Shown piece after piece: positions 33,919-45,054 of a stretch of DNA of 64,000 bases. The notes under the pieces were generated by a model that was not told where the DNA came from, ran no database searches, and worked only from the letters and a program-made list of their open reading frames with translations. Every line of letters starts with the position of its first letter. The first letter of the stretch is position 1. Position numbers and translations under genes: made by a program. This DNA comes from Cudoniella acicularis (Eukaryota > Ascomycota > Leotiomycetes > Helotiales > Helotiaceae), in contig JAAMPI010000063.1 in NCBI GenBank assembly GCA_013054445.1, forward strand, positions 1 to 64,000, given 5' to 3'.

Positions 33919-35573
33919 ATGAACGAAAAGAAGATGGTCGCCGACGAGAAGGCCGCTGACTCTAACAGCGAAGCCGGTATTGACATTACTACTTCTTACG
34001 CTACTATCTTGCCCTGGTCTAAGCAGTATACCGTCCTCTGGACTTGCAAGCGCGCCGTATGGGCAGGTGAGTGTCTACATTAACACAGTCCTTTAAAGAA
34101 CAATCACTAAATCTCTCTCAGCTTTCGCCTGCTCGTCCTCTGCAATCTTAATTGGATACGATTTGACCCTCATTGGCTCAATCATCGCGAACGAGACCTT
34201 TGTGGAACATTTTGGCCGATATGACTCGGGCATTGAGGCTTGGACTTTACCAGCTTCCCGTCAATTGATCTGGTCGATTGTGCAGTTTGTGTCAGCCATG
34301 GCTGGAGCTGTGACCGTTGGAACCTTGAACGATAGGTTTGGTCGACGTATATGCTTCTTGATTACTGTAATGTAAGTTTGCAGTACCTGTCTCCTCATCG
34401 AGGTAATAACTGATATTGTGTCCTAGCCTTACTTTCATCGGTGCAATCACTGAGCTCCTCTCGCCAGATTGGAAGGTCTGGATCGCTGCCAAGATATTCT
34501 TCGGCGCCGCCATGGGTTTCATGCAGGGAAATACGCCAGCCTATATTTCAGAGATTGCCCCGATCCATCTTCGAGGATTCATGTTGTCTTTGTTTCAATT
34601 TTGGATCATTGCTGGCTCCTTCCTAGCTGCTTGCGTACTTGAAGGAACTTCTAAGATTGACGGCCAATGGTCTTGGAAGGCTGCTATTGTGTCGCAATTT
34701 GGCCTAGGAGCAATTTGTCTTCTCTTGTTCATTCCTCTGGTCCCCGAAAGCCCATACTATCTGGCCAACAAGGGTCGCACTGAGAAGGCCAGAGCCTCTC
34801 TTCTCACTTTACGAGGACGTGAAAAGGATTATTCTCCAGAGGTTGATCTCGCCATCATCGAAGACACCTTGCGCATGGAAGCAGAGCTGAACGCCGAGAA
34901 AGTATCCTATATGGAGTGCTTCAAGAGTACCAACCTTCGCCGAACAATGCTAGCTTGCCTACCGATGATCAGTCAAATGTTCCTTGGATACCCTCTGTGT
35001 GGCAACTACCTGGCCTACTTCTTGACTCTGTCAGGTGTCAAGAATTCATTCGCCATCACCGCCATCAATAACACCATCTCTATGTTCACTGTCTTGGTTG
35101 CATTTGTATTGATTGAAAGGGTTGGTAGACGAGTTCAATATCTCAGTGGTATTGCAGGCATGCTCCCATGTCTGCTTGGTATCGGCATTCTCGGCTTCGT
35201 CAACGTCGGCTCACCTTCAAATGGAAAGGCTTTGGCAGCACTTGCCATCTTGTGGAATATCGGCTATTTCCTCTCTGTTGGAGCTGTTGGATGGGCCCTT
35301 GTTGGAGAAATTTCATCATCTCGCCTCCGTGCAAAGACGACTGCTATTGCCGTTGTAGCGAATTCTCTGTTCAATATGGCCTTCTCTATTGGTATTCCAT
35401 ACCTTATCAACGCCGATGAGGCCAATCTTGGGCCAAAGGCCGGGTTAGTCTTCCTTGGACCGTCTCTGATCCTTGCTCTCGTTTCCTACTTCTGTATTCC
35501 AGAGGTCAGAGGCAAAAGCTTTGCCGAGTTGGATGACCTCTTTGAGAAGCGCACGCCAGCACGCAAATTTTGA
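33919..35573 (+). CDS. MFS sugar transporter (alpha-glucoside permease-like)
   Basis: Proton-coupled sugar uptake at the plasma membrane. Exons 33919-34066, 34122-34371 and 34427-35573 give about 514 aa, the usual size. Sugar-porter motifs are visible: LNDRFGRRICF after helix 2, GNTPAYISEIAPIHLRG, PESPYYLANKGRTEKARASL in the central loop, IERVGRRVQ, a GWALVGEISSSRLRAKT segment, and PEVRGKSFAELDDLF at the C-terminus. The PESPYYLxxKGR variant is the form seen in maltose/alpha-glucoside permeases, so disaccharides or glucosides are possible substrates, but specificity cannot be read from sequence. It lies downstream of, and in the same direction as, the GH3 gene, and has a Gal4-like palindrome in its promoter. 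Confidence 0.95.
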
Positions 35574-36109
35574 TCTGGCTCTAGGAAAAAAGGGACAAAG
35601 AAGCCAAGGAAGCAAGTGGATAATGGTACTATAGATGAGATTGAACATGATGTTGGCGCCGCCTTTCCTGCGCTCGGTACGGGATCCTGTTACCTTCAGA
35701 ATGCCTGCTTTTGTCTATTTCGTGATATCATTTTAAAGCAAAGAGAATCTGTACCCCTAATACCTATTATACCCCTCCACCTTCTCGTTCTCATCACTAA
35801 CATTGTCAACCCCGATTATTTTTGCTCTTTCATCCACTACCACGGTCTTCTCCCTCCTTAACACCATTATTAACCTTTTGCTCTCACCACCTCCGAACCT
35901 CACCCTCTTACTGATAGCCGTGCTGTTATCGACATTCTTGTTCTTCCCCTTGTTTCTCGACTTACGACTGTTATCTTTAACATCCTGCCCGGACATTCCC
36001 TGTCTTTATTCTTCTTTTTTTTTTGGTTATAGGACAGAGGGGGGGGGGCTCCTTCCTATACTAAAAGTAAGACAGATAGACAGGGCTATATTTACGACTA
36101 AGAAAGTAA
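35574..36109. other. Intergenic, low-complexity
   Basis: Pyrimidine-rich sequence with a poly-T run (about 36012-36023) and an eight-to-nine G run near 36041. No gene is seen. Confidence 0.5.
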
Positions 36110-37200
36110 TTTCCTAGATCCTAATCCTAGAGAGAAGACTCTTGATAGTGATTGTGGTCGGCTTCAGACATGATGTGTGGAAGGAGGCGTAAGAGGGACT
36201 TTTTCGCATTGGCCGCGATCGGTCCAACCGTGTTCTTATTGTCTTCCTAGCTGATCATATCGCCAATGTTCTTGATTGTCGCTTCTATCTTGGACTTGAT
36301 AAGAGCGTTGCAGAAGCTCCGGGTAGGCGCAACAGGGATCGGAAATTTTTTGGGCTTTTGTTCGAAGAGGCGTTCGCGAAGCCAAGTTGTGGCAAATTCG
36401 AGGGAGAGGTTGAAGTTACACAGCAATGCTCGAATTCGGGCAGCTTGAGCGAGAAGGTTGGCCTTGAAAGGTCAGTACAGTTAGCTGAAGGCGAGAAAAA
36501 GAGCTCCTTGACTAGGTACATACCTTCTGTCCTATGTCGAGATGACGCCAGGTATTGTTCTCTCCTTCTGCCTTTTCAAACACGAATAATTGACGACCTA
36601 GAATATCTTGGGGAGGTGACAGTCGGGGCCCAGCATGCTGTACTGGGATGCGATAATAAAGCAGTTTTGACACCGGCATATCAGGCTCCGAGCGTAAAAG
36701 CCTGTAAACTGCTGCCTCAAATTCAGCCTCGGGAAGCTTTCGAGAAAAGGCCTAGTCAGCAAAGTTTGGCATATTCACATCGTCGCGAGATAAGCGGACG
36801 ATGACCTCTACTCGGTTTGGCAACTGAAGGTGAAGACCCTATTTTGTGATTTAGTAAATCTAGTAAGACTGCTCTGAGTAATACTCACATAGTTGTTTGA
36901 GCCCTTGGAGACATACAAGATGTTGGTTGCCTTGGTATCAATCTTCTCCTCGATTTTTCGGATTAGGTTATCGACATTCCAAACTCCTTCAAATGGGCTT
37001 CGGCCTTTGCGAACAAGTGTTAACAGTTCTTTGCCGTCCAAATCGCTGCCGTCTGGCATCTTGGGCCACTCGTCAGAGTAGTACTCTGTTGCTATGTTCG
37101 AAGGAGCTAGGACATCCAGAAATGGGATTTCAGTTTCGAGAGTCAGGACGGTTATTTCTGCTTGTTTGATTGCGTAAAGGGATGTTGCTTTCGATCAATG
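36110..37200 (-). pseudogene. Aminoglycoside-phosphotransferase (APH) family remnant
   Basis: The reverse strand reads pieces of the fungal APH/protein-kinase-like family: WNVDNLIRKIEEKIDTKA (about 36900-36980), then after an intron GLHLQLPNRVEVIVRLSRDD, SEPDMPVSKLLYYRIPVQHA, LGRQLFVFEKAEGENNTW, a second intron, FNLSLEFATTWLRERLFEQK, and IGPIAA-like NTVGPIAANAKKSLLRLLPH. Stops interrupt it (TAG in NFAD-stop-AFSRK near 36748-36750, TAG in IGDMIS-stop-ED near 36250, TAG near 36115), most fitting CAG/TGG to TAG changes. No convincing start codon is visible, and the catalytic HxD region is missing because the copy ends near 36110. The gene is dead. Confidence 0.7.
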
Positions 37201-37674
37201 AGGTAAGCATTTATACGCGGCCGGTTGCGTAAAAGTGTAAAAGAGTGAATTCGGTTTGGGATTTGAACTTGGAAGTATGGCGAGGCAGTGTCACGTGGTC
37301 CAAGAGTCTCCTCTCAAAATAGAAATTGAATTCAAGGTTAACGTAAAGGAAATGTATGCCTCAAACTTACACCAAACTTACACCAGCTTAGGAAGTTATA
37401 GAAGTTTGTGATAGGTCGCGCAGATCCAAGCAAACCTCGACAGATGTCTGTTTAAGGGTAATGTGGTTTGTGTCCCGTCTTCATCTTAAGCTCATGTGGA
37501 TGGAGATTTTAATAGAATGGCTTGATTTCTATGAAAATCTGCGCTTCGTTAACTTGAATTGTCTTTGCTCCTGTGCTCCTACAGCATCGACAAACCACAT
37601 CATGCCAGGAGCATCCATACTTTACTTCAATAGCTTCGAAGTGTGCCTGTGATCTCTCTTGCATTTGCCCCGAA

Positions 37675-38235
37675 TCCCCACAAACCTTAGCTAGCCCTTC
37701 TCGAAAGCGAACACCACCGGGATGAGTCCTTCTGGGCTATCTTTGTCGCTGCAAGTATCTGGGACTACCACGCTAGCATTTCCAACATTGAACTCGCCCA
37801 ATGATACTCTGAATAAGTATCAAACCCAAACAAATTTTCGCACCCGTGTTTGCGCGTAATGCAGGCCACTTCTTCTGTGAAAGCCTTGGTCAGTGCTGGT
37901 GGAGCATTTCTGGAGGCGCAATCAGAACCTCTAGACAGTGCATATACAGGCATACGGGAATGTGGAGGTGGGAAGGAAGATGACATACCCGGCGGTAGCT
38001 ACCGTCTGCTCCATCAGCATCACTCCGTCTGGTGTAGCCATCTAGGTCGTTGTCGCAATGATGTTTCCCATTGCAACAATAGCTTGCATTTCTTCGCGTC
38101 CCATCACATGTGCGGTCCCATTCACCTTGACTACAGCCTCGCCATTGTTCAGAGCATGGTGCCTATGTTGCAAGTACAAGCAGTACTTATTTTCCGCCCC
38201 ATGGAAAAAAAAAAGCCACGCAAAGGTCATTGATC
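37675..38235 (-). pseudogene. Unrecognised degenerate coding remnant
   Basis: Reverse-strand pieces look protein-like but lie in different frames: GEAVVKVNGTAHVMGREEMQ (about 38090-38150), MATPDGVMLMEQTVATAG (about 37995-38045) and EFNVGNASVVVPDTCSDKDS followed by PEGLIPVVFAFEKG before TAG (about 37695-37795). A TAG separates the first two. No family recognised. Confidence 0.3.
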
Positions 38236-38408
38236 AATTCATTGGTCCAACAGGCCTGTACAGGAGAGAATGTGGTTAGAAATGTATTTAAATGGTAGGA
38301 TTTATAAGTACGAACCAAGCATTTCTGTTCTGCCTCGTCCAGTGACTAGAGGCTGTTATAGCCATCTTTATTGACAATCAGAGTATCAATATTTTGAGTA
38401 GCCATTGA

Positions 38409-40460
38409 TTAAGAAGATATTAATTTAAATTTCAAAGTGGAGCTGAGTTTGAATGCTATAGATCTTGGGAAGATGAAAGTTGCGTTGAACACGAATTTGA
38501 AACAAGGATCCCCTCCTTTTATACTCTTGAAAACATCATTGACTACAGTGGCAAGGCTAGGAAATCGACTCACAGGTACGATTTCAGGATAGAGGAGCTC
38601 AAAGTCCATGGGAAACAGTACAACTCTCGTCATTGCTTTCTCTTTCGAAAAGTACTCCGATCCATAACTTGCTGCTTGATCGCCTGAATGGTTCTCGTGA
38701 AAATGATCTTCATGCTTGTGGAAGGCGCAGAGTAGACCTCCCGGATACTCTTTCATCACCAATTGCAAAAACCTCAATAATGGTATCGTCCCAAAATCCA
38801 GTTGCTGAGTCGCAGCTGCCTTGACGAAGCTGCAGTTGAGAACTTGAGTAATTGCCAATAGTGGATGATAACCCGTCACATTGACCGGATTCTTTGCGAT
38901 AAAATCGAAGATATACACTGCCAGGTCTCGGAACTCACCCACAATTGGCCTAATGTGGATAAGAGGCTCGACTCTCACTCCCGACACAAAAAGGCTGGAA
39001 TTTCGCACGTTACATCTCCCGGTATACGAGTTTAATGCTCCTAAGTTGAGTAGAAAATTGTAATCTGTCATATTTTTCAAATTGTGGATCTGCTTTCGGG
39101 TTACACGAGGGAAATCTGGGGCCCATAGAGGTTTCCTCGGAGTTCCAGAAAAGCCAATTCTAGCAAAGTGGAGAAGGTGCAAAACTTCTTCTGAAACTAT
39201 TCCCAACTCGTTCACTCGGTGAGCATATTTCAACCAGCCGGAAAAGAATTCACAATACACTTCTGTGGCAGACTTCCCAGGGCTGTAGTCTGGTGTGATG
39301 TCTCGGCCTGTAATGCCCAGAAGCCCGTATACATAGTCCTTAGGATCCGTTGCTTCCCAAATCCCGGCTTTCGCTGCCAAGCGCCAGCCTGCGCAATCAA
39401 AAAGTCTTTGCAGCTCTGGGTTTGTGTTTAACTCAACTGGAGACACAGCCTTCAACTGGGCATTCATCGTAGCATACTGCCTAGCAAGCGAAATTGTACT
39501 AAAGTGGTTCCATGAAAGGGTACTTCGGTTACTGACGATGACATTCCAGATATTGTTGGCGATAAATGGTGGGCATTAAACCTTCTCTGCCAGCTTACCC
39601 CTCCACTCAGAGAGAGAGAGAACGCTATCTAGAGAAATGGACTTGGCGCCACAAGCGAGGATCAACTTTCGACCAAGCGCTACCTCCTGAAAAATCCACA
39701 CCCGATGCCAGTATTTCAGGTCTAGAACACTTTTGACAAGCCTCCACGTTTTACTGCCAAGGAGTTCGTGTGGAATATCTTCATTACACAATAAAGGGAA
39801 TCTTCTCAGCCATTCAATGTCGGGATCCCCGCTGCTGTCGTTACCGCTAGATGCTACCTCTGTCGCTACGAGGTCAATCGCGTCGAAAGCTCCACGGATG
39901 CTGGCATCCTCTGGCCCGAGCCAAGAAAAAACCAATTCAGCAGTCCAGTAAATCTCCCTCTTCAACTTCACTTGCTGATTCCTGCTGATTGATGCAGATT
40001 GTATCGGCCCAGACACGACAAGTTGTTACTTCTCGATCGGGGAAAGTTGTTTCCCAATGCTGGTGAACATGTTCAAGTGCGAGCGCCAAGCTCACAGTCA
40101 CTGGAACTGTTCTGCCTTTGATGATGATATCTCTGGCCTCTTTGGGGTCTCCCCAAACATAAGAGAAAGTCTTAAATGGTGGTTGTTCAAATAGAGAGAC
40201 GGTGCTGAGTCTGCAAGTGATTACGGGGTCGGTTGAAACAATTTCGAGGAGGCGAATCTCTTCCTCTTCCGCGTTGAGAGGTTGGTAGAAAGGATAGGTT
40301 TGATGAGAGCTGGAGTTTCCTATTCCCTCGCCCCTTCTTCTCAGACAGAAGGAGAGAGTAGCCTTATAAAGTACGCTTGTTTCGACGTAGAATCTAGTTT
40401 CCTCTGAAGGATGTAGTGGGTATGGCTGCCTTGACCCAATAAGAGCAGATTTTCTGGGTC
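38409..40460 (-). pseudogene. HET-domain protein, broken by a 10-bp duplication and an in-frame stop
   Basis: HET proteins trigger programmed death when genetically different fungal cells fuse. The reverse strand carries the three blocks of the domain: FKTFSYVWGDP (about 40140-40170), VWADTICINQ (about 39990-40018) and AELVFSWLGPED with YWHRVWIFQEVALGRKLILA (about 39650-39935). The long C-terminal part (38409-39467) includes ATDPKDYVYGLLGI, typical of the family. Defects: an imperfect 10-bp tandem duplication at 39971-39990 shifts the frame right after ICINQ, and a TAA lies at about 39576-39578 (AEKV-stop-CPPF), fitting CAA to TAA. Removing neither by splicing looks plausible. The N-terminal start is not found. 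Family confidence is high; inactive copy likely. Confidence 0.85.
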
Positions 40461-42012
40461 GTTGTGAGAAATATGTTCATAGAATGCTCAGACTTTCTTG
40501 CTGCTATTTAAAAAGTACTTGATAACGTCTAGTAGAGCCAAAAATTAGGTATATCGAAAAATCTGGCTGATGAAGTTTAAAAGATGCGATATTTGGCTTG
40601 CGGACCTCGTAATCAGGTGGCGAGAGGTGGCGGTGGCTGTGCATAGAGCTAGAACTAGAGTACATGAAACTGGAACAAGTCCAACAGATGTGGTTCGCAG
40701 AATGGCTTGTTAGGCCTGGGCAGACTCCGGGCTAAGTAAACGTTTCCATGACTCTGGAACCCCAGATTTCTCTGGGTGCCGGGTCACCCGCCCTAGGCGG
40801 AAAATTGGTTCAGCTTCGGACATTTAGGGAGTAATGCAATATATTGAATTTCTTACTGTTTATTTACACTCCCCTTTTCGAAAAGTCGCAACAAAGCAAA
40901 TTGAAAATGCTCATCCAGGTACTTGAAGGGTTGGTCTCCCTTGGAGCCGTCACACTTCAGTGTACACCCGGTCTCGTTTCGCTTAACTTCCCCTTTTCTT
41001 CGCTTAGCCCTCCCCCCTTTTCCATTTCCTCCATCCCGATAGGCCCCGCAGCACAAGAAAAAAACGGCTTGATTGACCCGTGCATTTTCGGGAACAAGAT
41101 ACGTCACAAAAAATAAGTTTTGTGCTCCGATAGCCCAAAATCCAAGTGCTTGTCGACTGCTCGAATGTGCACGTGGAATATTCAACGGTGCGGACAAGAT
41201 ATCAAAACAAGCTTCTTATACATGTTATGTACCCCACCAAAGCAGGTTGTTCCGCTGCTTGTTCCTAATCGCGTCCTCTTGGCCACCTAATCGAGCACGC
41301 GGTTCAGGGGTTTTCATGGTACTCCGGCGGTACCTAGGCGAAAGCTCGGGAGCGTCCCGTTCAGGCAGGTCAAGATCGCGATCCCGAAGTCCCCACAGGG
41401 CGTTCCAAGAACTCCGCTTGCGCGGGGTTGCAGCCAAGGGGGGGTTTGAGTTGCTGAGAGAGCGCCTGGTAACTGGTTACAACTCGCAAGTTCTTCGAGA
41501 CCATAACCAGATCATTTTCAAGGTATAGACGGTACTTTATTACCAGGACGGTTTAATGACCCCAGCCCCAGCTTCAACGCTCGTCGCCTGTAGCATGGTC
41601 CCTTCCCGCTCCATCGTGCGAACACCAACACCCTCAAACATGCCCTGACATCTTTCTAGGACATCTTTCATTATTCTTTCAATATTCTGGACACGTCGTC
41701 TCTACAGGGTTATCTCTGATGGCAATCGCGAGTGACGTCTTCGCATTACATGCTAGACTAGATGGGGATGAGATTCCGGTAGGGTTGCGATATTGCTGTC
41801 GGAGATGCAACTCTTTGAGGGCTGTGATCGGGCTGTGATCGGATTGAAGAGGGGCAGCGAACACACGTGCTGTGGAGGTTATGGTTGGAATTGAGTTTGT
41901 GATGCAAAACAGATGATATATATCCGCGTGCCCTCCTCTTCGACCGATTCTTAAGTTCGAGCTTCAACCTTCGACTCCTGCGAACCCCCAACAGCCAAAC
42001 ATTTTTGCAGTC
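40461..42012. other. Intergenic, one weak SAP-like ORF
   Basis: A plus-strand frame (Met at about 41316, ending 41528) reads an RS-rich stretch (SRSGRSRSRSRSPHRA) followed by LRLRGVAAKGGFELLRERL, which resembles a SAP DNA-binding motif. Support is weak: no intron context and an antisense frame is open as well. Otherwise nothing is seen. The last 150 bp form the promoter of the sphingomyelinase gene. Confidence 0.3.
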
Positions 42013-44492
42013 ATGAAGTTCGGGTTTGCGTTTGCGTTTGCAGCGCTTCCAGTCATCGCCAACGCTCTTGCTATCTCGGGAGTAACAAGCAAAGCACTCA
42101 ATGGATTTGCGAAAAGAAGCACCGTGTCAGATATCTTGGCGGATATTGAAGATGCCGCAAGTTGCACGGCTTGCAATGTAGGTGCGATTATTTCTAGTTG
42201 CGATCGGATGCCGGAAATCCAAGAACGGCTTCCGTTGGATCATTTTGCATCAAAATTCCCTATTCTTTTATCACATGCAAGCACAAATATACTAATCACC
42301 ATCACCATCGCAGGCTCTCTTGCTTGTCCTGAAGGTCCTGGCTCACACCGGAAACGACAATTTTGTCGATGTCATTACCGACATCTGTATTGGCATAGTA
42401 AGATTCCCGTTTACCAAAAAAGATTTCTTACTGACTCCATCAAAACAGGGCTCTGAAGATTCGGATGTTTGGTTTGTTGCCTCTATTGATGTAAATGATT
42501 GTCTTTCTAACAAGCTTCAGCACTGGAGCAATTGCTCTTGAGGGACCAATCCTCGCTCACGATCTTCGAGACATGACCATCGGGACTCGGACATCTCAAC
42601 TTTTCTGTCTGACAATCTTCGGACTTTGCCAATGGCCAGGCATTGAAGCATACACTGTCGCAATGACAGATAAGCCATCAACTTCACGCCCTTCTTCAAG
42701 TGGAGACACCCCAATTCAAATTGTTCACATCTCAGATATCCATGTTGATTTGAGCTATGAAGTGGGAGCTAGTTATGACTGCACTAAAAATATTTGCTGC
42801 CGCCCGTATACCACTGCTGATGAGCCCGGAAATAATGACTACCCAGCCGGAGAATATGTACGATGAAAATTCTTTGGTTTTTTTTAAACCTGACTAAACA
42901 ATTTAGGGCGAACACACTTGCGACTCCCCCCTGAGCTTGGAGGAAAGCATGTATGCTGCCGTTAAATCACTTGTGCCAGACAGAGCATTTACGTTAGTCT
43001 AGAACGAACGTCAGACAAGGCACTTCTAACCATGTATAGAATTTTCACCGGTGATGTCGTTGAAGGAGCTGTGTGGCTTGTCACTGGTAATTCTCTTATG
43101 TTTCCATCATTCAACTGTGCTGACCGCAATCAGATACCGAGGTTACGAACGATCTAAATGATGCCTACACCCGCATGGCAGGCCTCGGTCAAACTTATGC
43201 CGTCGTTGGCAACCATGACTCCTGCCCTGTCAACTCCTTCCCACCAGCTGCAGTCGATACCACTATCACTACTCAATGGGCCTATGATGTGATGGGTGCC
43301 GACTGGACCACTTGGATCGGAGATACTGCCGCCGCTCAAGTCAAGGATAATTACGGCTCATACTCTGTCTTAACCTCCGAAGGCCTCCGCATCATCAGTG
43401 TGAACACAAACTTCTGGTACAAGCAGAACTTCTGGCTTTATGAGGATACCATGGAAAGTGACCCTTCAGGTCAGCTGGCCTGGTTGGTTACGGAACTTGA
43501 AGCTGCCGAGACTGCAGGCGAGCGAGTTTGGCTCATGGGCCATGTAAGATTACTGTCTTTTATAAACCTCTGAATGCTAATTGTCAATATTCAGATGCCA
43601 ATGGGTTCTTCCGATGCTTTCCATGACCAGTCTCAGTACTTCGACCAAATCATCCAGCGATTCGATGCCACTATCGCCGCTCTGTTTTTCGGCCATACTC
43701 ACCAAGACGAGTTTGAGATTGCCTACTCAACCCCAGCTGCTCCCACAGCAGATACTGCAGTTATGGTTTCCTATATCGCCCCTGCACTCACACCAACTTC
43801 TGGTAACCCCTCGTTCCGCGTGTATTCTGTCGACCCAGTCACATTCGGAATTCTTGACTATACTGTCTACTATGCGAACTTGTCGGCAGCATCATACCAG
43901 ACTGACCCGGTATGGGAAGTCTTGTACAGCGTTAAAGAAACTTACGGAAGTCTTGTAACACCATCAGTTACCGAGGCCAGTGCAGAACTTACGCCAGCAT
44001 TTTGGCACTCATTGACGGAGCTGTTTGAAGATGACGATGCTGTATATCAAGCTTGGTATGCCAGACGTGGCCGTGATTACGATACCGTTGACACCTGCAC
44101 TGGAACCTGCAAGACCGATTCTATTTGTCAATTGAGGGCTAGTCAGAGCCAATATAACTGGTACGTATTTGCTGGTCGTTGCTATTTTCCGCCTACTCCT
44201 CGAATTCGGGGGAAACGTGCTGATAAAACATAGCGGCACTGTCACGGTGGGTATCAACTTCAAGCGTGATGCACATGCCGGCCACCAACACCCCAAGCGC
44301 ACGACCAACACGACTTCCACCGCTCACAGCGATTGCGAAGGCTCAGCCATCATCCCAATCATGGGTTCATTCTCAGGCTCGGGTCTTACAGACTTCCAGA
44401 CCGCACTGATCAACGCCATGGGAGAGAGCTTCTTGGCTACGGCAATCCCAGATAATTACACGGCTGCGGGATGGAACACCACAAGCTCTTAA
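42013..44492 (+). CDS. Secreted acid sphingomyelinase-like phosphodiesterase
   Basis: Calcineurin-like metallophosphoesterase that would hydrolyse sphingomyelin or related phosphodiesters outside the cell or in vacuoles. Nine exons (42013-42177, 42314-42397, 42449-42471, 42521-42857, 42907-42992, 43040-43086, 43134-43543, 43595-44160, 44234-44492) give 658 aa with all phases matching. Signal peptide MKFGFAFAFAALPVIANALA. A saposin-B-like segment with paired cysteines follows (ASCTACNALLLVLKVLAHT ... DICIG). Metal-binding motifs are present in order: SDIHVD, FTGDVVEG, GNHDSCPVN, MGHMPMG and FFGHTHQDEFE. The C-terminal part has CTGTCKTDSICQL and several Asn-x-Ser/Thr sites. One exon is only 23 nt and restores the cysteine of VCTGAIALEGP. 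Intact; function by family confident, substrate not proven. Confidence 0.94.
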
Positions 44493-45054
44493 ATGATAAA
44501 TGAGGATTGCTCAAACGTGTTTGCAGAAATTCGCAGGCATTTGTCTTTTTGTAAATATTATAATTCTAAACCTTAACCTCATTGTTTTTTTTCGCTAGTC
44601 GTGATTCAATAAACGGTTAACATGCAACCTCCGAGAAAAGAGAGCTCCTTTCCCCTCCTTTCCTACCAGAAAATCAATTCGTGTACTGCGGAGCGGCATT
44701 TTCCAGATCTGTCTATGCTAGAAGAATAGATGATAGGAAATGAAGTGGAATACTAAAATGGGGGAGAAGTTCTTTGAGCCGGTATAATCGACCAAGAATA
44801 GTGTCGAAGTTAGTGAGCTGCTACCCGAAAATAACGCTATAAAACCATTCACCGAAGCATATACCTTGAACAGTGAATTAGAAGTCTCATTGGATATAAA
44901 TTGAGTATTGGACGCCAAGTCAAAGGGAGGCAATAGAACTAGTCAGTTTCTCTCATTCTTTTATCGGGATATCAAATTTCAATTACGCCAAATCATATTA
45001 ATGGTCCTTCCTAAAACTTAGCCCACAAAAAAAAAGACACTGCAGTAAGTGCCC
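44493..45054. other. Convergent 3' region
   Basis: 562 bp between two convergent genes. No gene is seen; AT-rich runs could contain polyadenylation signals for both. Confidence 0.6.

Noticed and set aside
37675..38235. An enzyme identity for the degenerate remnant
   Set aside because: The pieces look protein-like, but I could not match them to a family with confidence, so no function is given.
41225..41437. Minus-strand 70-aa ORF
   Set aside because: Low complexity, overlaps the SAP-like plus frame, no supporting features.
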